Below are positions 61,120 through 64,000 of a DNA stretch of 64,000 nucleotides, piece after piece. How positions within the stretch are numbered: position 1 is the first letter of the stretch; each line of letters starts with the position of its first letter. A program made the position numbers and the translations under genes. This DNA is from Saliterribacillus persicus (GTDB lineage: Bacteria; Bacillota; Bacilli; Bacillales; Amphibacillaceae). The stretch is taken from the NCBI RefSeq assembly GCF_003337485.1, contig NZ_QPJJ01000012.1, positions 1 to 64,000 of the forward strand, read 5' to 3'. The notes beneath the pieces are model-generated. The model did not search any database. It saw only the letters and a list, made by a program, of their open reading frames with translations, and was not told where the DNA came from.

Positions 61120-62082
61120 CTAAATTTCATGTGAAAACGTTTCGCTAATTTCGCTTAAATTCATCCCATTTTCTAAAGCTAATAATAGCTTTATACGTGC
61201 TTTGGGGCCATTTAAGTGGTTTGAAAAAATAACTCCATCTCGCTTTAATTGTTTACCTCCACCAGTGTAATCATAATTTGGCTCTACCACTCCCTTAAAA
61301 CACCTCGAAACAAAAACGATAGGAATATTGTGTTTGAGGAACCGGTTTAAAGAAAGAACCATATTGGGAGGTATATTTCCTTGTCCAAATGCTTCAAAAA
61401 TAATTCCATCAATTTTCTCAATAGGTAGTTGATCTAATAAAAAGCCTTGCATTCCAGTATAAGCTTTTAATAATAAAACTTCTTTCTTTAATTTCTCTAT
61501 CTCAAATCTGAATTGTCTTGGAGTAAACTGATAGAAATAAATATCTTCTTTTGTAATGATACCAATTGGTCCAAATGGTGGACTTTGAAAAGTAGCAACA
61601 TTACTTGTAGAAGTTTTTGTAACGAATTTAGCTGTATGAATTTCATCATTCATTACGATAAGCGTACCTCGATTTTGTGCATCTTTAGAAGATGCCACAC
61701 GAAGTGCCGCAATATAATTAAGAAACCCATCATAGCCAATCTCATTACTTGAGCGCATTGCCCCTGTAATTACTACAGGTATATTATGTTTAACGGTTAA
61801 GTCAAGAAAATATGCCGTTTCTTCCAATGTATCTGTACCGTGCGTGACAACCACGCCCTTGTAACTTGATTGATCTAAAACCTTATTTATATGTTTCGAT
61901 ATTTGAAGCATATGGTTTGTAGTAATATGCGGCGATGGTAAATTAAACATAATAGTTTCATCTAAATCATATTCTTTTGATGCTTCTAATAGTGGATGGT
62001 GTTCGGAAGTTGTAATACCTTTATCTATATCCTCTTGCATAGATATCGTTCCACCAGTATGGATAACCAAAATTTTTTCCAT
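61120..62082 (-). CDS. ansA: L-asparaginase, type I
   Basis: It hydrolyses asparagine to aspartate and ammonia. The 320-residue cytoplasmic form has the two nucleophile motifs: HTGGTISM at the N-terminus (first threonine) and VVTHGTDTLEETAYFLDLTV near residue 80. AMRSSNEIGYDGFLN is also conserved. The start at 62082 has CAGGTGAAT upstream; three codons further upstream overlap it. A gene of this type also lies between ypdA and prsW in B. subtilis relatives. Confidence 0.88.
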   Translation of the reverse strand: MEKILVIHTGGTISMQEDIDKGITTSEHHPLLEASKEYDLDETIMFNLPSPHITTNHMLQISKHINKVLDQSSYKGVVVTHGTDTLEETAYFLDLTVKHNIPVVITGAMRSSNEIGYDGFLNYIAALRVASSKDAQNRGTLIVMNDEIHTAKFVTKTSTSNVATFQSPPFGPIGIITKEDIYFYQFTPRQFRFEIEKLKKEVLLLKAYTGMQGFLLDQLPIEKIDGIIFEAFGQGNIPPNMVLSLNRFLKHNIPIVFVSRCFKGVVEPNYDYTGGGKQLKRDGVIFSNHLNGPKARIKLLLALENGMNLSEISETFSHEI

Positions 62083-62161
62083 TAAATTCACCTGCTTTTC
62101 ATTCTATTTTTATCCATTTAATGATACGATGAAATTATGTAAATGAAAAGAGAGGGTTCCC

Positions 62162-62830
62162 ATGATTGCATTATTTTCCGCTGGTTTAGCTCCAGCAATT
62201 GCGTTATTATCTTTCTTTTATCTAACAGATAAATTTGAATTAGAGCCACTTCATGCAATACTGAGAGCTTTCTTATACGGGGCCTTATTAGTATTTCCAA
62301 TTATGTTTATTCAGTTTGCATTTTTAGAAGAAGGATTCGCTGAAACACCTTTTATAAAGTCGTATTTATTGTATGGGTTCTTAGAAGAGTTTTTTAAATG
62401 GTTTATTTTTATGTTTGGTGTTTATACCTACACTAAATTTGATACAGTATACGATGGAATTGTCTATGCCGTAGCAATTAGTTTAGGTTTTGCCTCTGTA
62501 GAAAATATTTTGTATCTAATTGCACACGGGATTGAAGTCGCCTTCACACGAGCTATTTTTCCAGTTTCATCACATGCATTGTTTGGTGTGATCATGGGCT
62601 ATTATTTAGGAAAGTCTAAGTTTAATAAAAAGAAAAGGTTATATTTTTTAGTTGTTGCTTTATTTCTTCCCATAGTATTACATGGTACGTATGATTTTAT
62701 TCTCGAAGCTATACCAAAGGGTTATGCATACGCCCTAGTACCGTTTATGATAGGTTTATGGGGATATGGATTAATAAAGACTAAAAATGCGAATCAACTA
62801 TACCATAAACAAATAGAAGCAAAGCTATAA
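62162..62830 (+). CDS. prsW: intramembrane protease PrsW
   Basis: PrsW makes the first cut in the anti-sigma factor RsiW. The 222-residue protein has about seven membrane helices and the catalytic pair Glu75-Glu76 in LYGFLEEFFKWF. Conserved SLGFASVENILYL and SSHALFGVIMGYYLG follow. AGAGAGGG precedes the ATG. Although sigX-rsiX is about 10 kb away, its known target is RsiW, not RsiX. Confidence 0.92.
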   Translation: MIALFSAGLAPAIALLSFFYLTDKFELEPLHAILRAFLYGALLVFPIMFIQFAFLEEGFAETPFIKSYLLYGFLEEFFKWFIFMFGVYTYTKFDTVYDGIVYAVAISLGFASVENILYLIAHGIEVAFTRAIFPVSSHALFGVIMGYYLGKSKFNKKKRLYFLVVALFLPIVLHGTYDFILEAIPKGYAYALVPFMIGLWGYGLIKTKNANQLYHKQIEAKL

Positions 62831-62832
62831 AA

Positions 62833-62860
62833 GCCACTAGACATTCTAGTGGTTTTTTTA
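62833..62860 (+). terminator. terminator of prsW
   Basis: CCACTAGA (62834-62841) and TCTAGTGG (62845-62852) form a tight hairpin followed by seven T residues. Confidence 0.88.
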
Positions 62861-62993
62861 TGCTTAAAATCCTCAACAAATTATTGGGGTGTTAACGTTT
62901 AAAGATAAAATTGAAGTCCTTAAAATAAGAGTATGAATTTTTATTTTTTTATGATTTTCAACATCTTAATCATCTTTGCCTGATTAAAATCAT

Positions 62994-63022
62994 GTATAAA
63001 ATTATCATCTAATTACAAAATA
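62994..63022 (+). promoter_or_regulatory. candidate sigma-G promoter of sleB
   Basis: GTATA (62994-62998) and CAAAATA (63016-63022) have a 17-base spacer, the same as the spoVA promoter. sleB-ypeB is a sigma-G operon in B. subtilis. Confidence 0.6.
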
Positions 63023-63048
63023 TAATTAATATCAATATTTGTAATTAG
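63009..63048. repeat. inverted repeat overlapping the sleB -10 and ribosome binding site
   Basis: CTAATTACAAAATAT (63009-63023) and ATATTTGTAATTAG (63035-63048) are inverted, with one bulged base. The left arm covers the putative -10. The right arm ends in the first bases of the ribosome binding site AGGAGGG (63047-63053). Confidence 0.65.
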
Positions 63049-63058
63049 GAGGGATTAA

Positions 63059-63952
63059 ATGAGAAATAAAATCTTACTAATGATTTGCTTATTAATGATC
63101 ATAAGCTTAACGCCAGATATAACGCCAAAGTATTATGGTTTTAGTGATCAAGTAATCCAACAAGGGGCTACAGGAGAGGATGTTATTGAACTTCAGGCTC
63201 GGCTACAATATCTAGGGTTTTACAATGGAAAAATTGATGGGGTATTTGGATGGGGAACATATTGGGCCCTCAGAAATTTTCAGTATGAATTTGGTTTAGA
63301 GATTGATGGTTTAGGTGGGCAAACAACAAAACAAAAGCTCGTAGCTGCCAGTAATTATGATAAAGGATTTGTACATGAACAGATCGAAAAAGGTAATAAA
63401 TTCACGCATTATGGTGGAAAAGATTTAAATCAACAAAAGAAAGAGAGTCCTCCTCCAACTCAAGATAAAGATACACAAAACAATGAAACAAACAATCAAC
63501 AAACAGCACCTGAAAAGAAACAATCAGAAGAACAAAATACGGAAGATAAAAAGAATCAAGATCCAAACCAAACAGCAGTAAACATGCCAGAGGGATTTTC
63601 TCAGAACGATTTAACGTTAATGGCAAATGCAGTTCACGGTGAAGCACGTGGGGAATCTTATGAAGGGAAAGTGGCAGTTGCCGCTGTCATTTTAAATAGA
63701 GTTGAGAGTGCAACTTTTCCAAACACAGTATCTGGGGTAATCTTTGAGCCACGTGCCTTTACAGCAGTGGCAGATGGTCAAATATGGTTAACACCCGATG
63801 AATCAGCCAAAAGAGCCGTTCTCGATGCAGTTAATGGTTGGGATCCGACCGGAGAAGCAATTTACTATTTTAATCCCAATACAGCAACATCAGGATGGAT
63901 ATGGTCAAGGCCACAAATCAAACAAATTGGTAAACATGTTTTTTGCATGTAA
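63059..63952 (+). CDS. sleB: spore cortex-lytic enzyme SleB
   Basis: SleB is a lytic transglycosylase that degrades cortex peptidoglycan in germination. The 297-residue protein has a signal peptide (about 1-27), a peptidoglycan-binding domain (about 37-100, GATGEDVIELQARLQYLGFYNGKIDGVFG), a long Gln/Asn/Lys-rich linker (about 120-175) and the catalytic domain (about 180-297) with the catalytic glutamate in AVHGEARGESYEGKVAVAAVILNRV. The linker is longer than in B. subtilis. AGGAGGG precedes the ATG. It is followed by ypeB. Confidence 0.94.
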   Translation: MRNKILLMICLLMIISLTPDITPKYYGFSDQVIQQGATGEDVIELQARLQYLGFYNGKIDGVFGWGTYWALRNFQYEFGLEIDGLGGQTTKQKLVAASNYDKGFVHEQIEKGNKFTHYGGKDLNQQKKESPPPTQDKDTQNNETNNQQTAPEKKQSEEQNTEDKKNQDPNQTAVNMPEGFSQNDLTLMANAVHGEARGESYEGKVAVAAVILNRVESATFPNTVSGVIFEPRAFTAVADGQIWLTPDESAKRAVLDAVNGWDPTGEAIYYFNPNTATSGWIWSRPQIKQIGKHVFCM

Positions 63953-63966
63953 AAGGAGGTAGGCAC

Positions 63967-64000
63967 ATGTTTAGGTGGATTTCAATCATCTTATTATCAG
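63967..64000 (+). CDS. ypeB: start of ypeB (partial)
   Basis: An ATG at 63967 behind AAAGGAGGT opens a frame MFRWISIILLS that leaves the window as a hydrophobic N-terminal helix. Its place 14 bases after sleB fits YpeB, which SleB requires for stability and localisation in spores. Too little is visible for sequence-based identification. Confidence 0.7.
   Translation, partial: MFRWISIILLS

Noticed and set aside
1-64000. CRISPR arrays, rRNA, tRNA and insertion sequences
   Set aside because: No regularly spaced repeats, no cloverleaf or ribosomal sequence, and no transposase-like frame with terminal repeats were recognised.

Overview
The window looks like a chromosomal segment of a low-GC, endospore-forming Firmicute in the family Bacillaceae. 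Gene content and order follow the Bacillus subtilis spo0A-to-sleB arc (bkd, brxB, yqjE, dinB, rnz, yqjQ, yqkB, yqkF, nudF, spoIIM, fur, xerD, drm, pupG, dacF, spoIIA, spoVA, lysA, ppiB, ribT, scpAB, dacB, spmAB, rluB, resABCDE, sigX, rsiX, fer, recQ, gudB, ypdA, prsW, sleB, ypeB). The AT-rich composition and the local rearrangements resemble the Oceanobacillus/Virgibacillus branch; this placement is inference from remembered gene order, not from a search. No rRNA, tRNA, CRISPR array or complete insertion sequence was seen.

Left edge (1-600): the window opens at the end of something inserted into spo0A. Only the 3' part of spo0A is present, starting at the conserved KPFD near residue 108 of a normal protein of about 265 residues. 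The first ~90 bases do not encode Spo0A. They carry a minus-strand gene start with a strong ribosome binding site, an inverted repeat and then the junction. This looks like the right end of an intervening element or prophage, comparable in logic to skin in sigK but in the master regulator of sporulation. It is the most unusual feature here.

700-22,000: metabolic and stress genes. These are a LysM-CAP secreted protein, aspartokinase, a Fur-box-controlled flavodoxin/ferredoxin reductase, the branched-chain 2-oxoacid dehydrogenase operon (lpdV-bkdAA-bkdAB-bkdB), a channel-like protein without a K+ filter, TRIC and TerC membrane proteins, and a Med-like protein next to a sporulation-type histidine kinase. 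Bacilliredoxin BrxB, an unlisted 40-aa Prli42-like protein, DNA polymerase IV, RNase Z and small redox enzymes follow.

22,000-43,000: nudF with an EndoQ-type nuclease, spoIIM, fur (PerR box), xerD, nucleoside salvage, then a dense sporulation block (dacF, spoIIAA-spoIIAB-sigF, spoVAA-spoVAB-spoVAF, lysA, ppiB, ribT, scpA-scpB, dacB-spmA-spmB). Readable candidate promoters for sigma-H with a Spo0A box, sigma-F, sigma-E and sigma-G lie in front of the expected genes, so the downstream sporulation programme appears intact even though spo0A is split. The spoVA operon has lost its central genes C, D and E.

43,000-64,000: cytochrome c biogenesis and its regulators (resABCDE), a cobalamin riboswitch controlling a transcobalamin-like lipoprotein plus an ECF S-component, the sigX-rsiX pair with an autoregulatory promoter, ferredoxin, recQ and neighbours, the cotJABC spore coat operon, a glutamate dehydrogenase homologue that has lost catalytic lysines, bacillithiol-disulfide reductase YpdA, asparaginase, the PrsW protease, and the germination lytic enzyme SleB with the start of ypeB.
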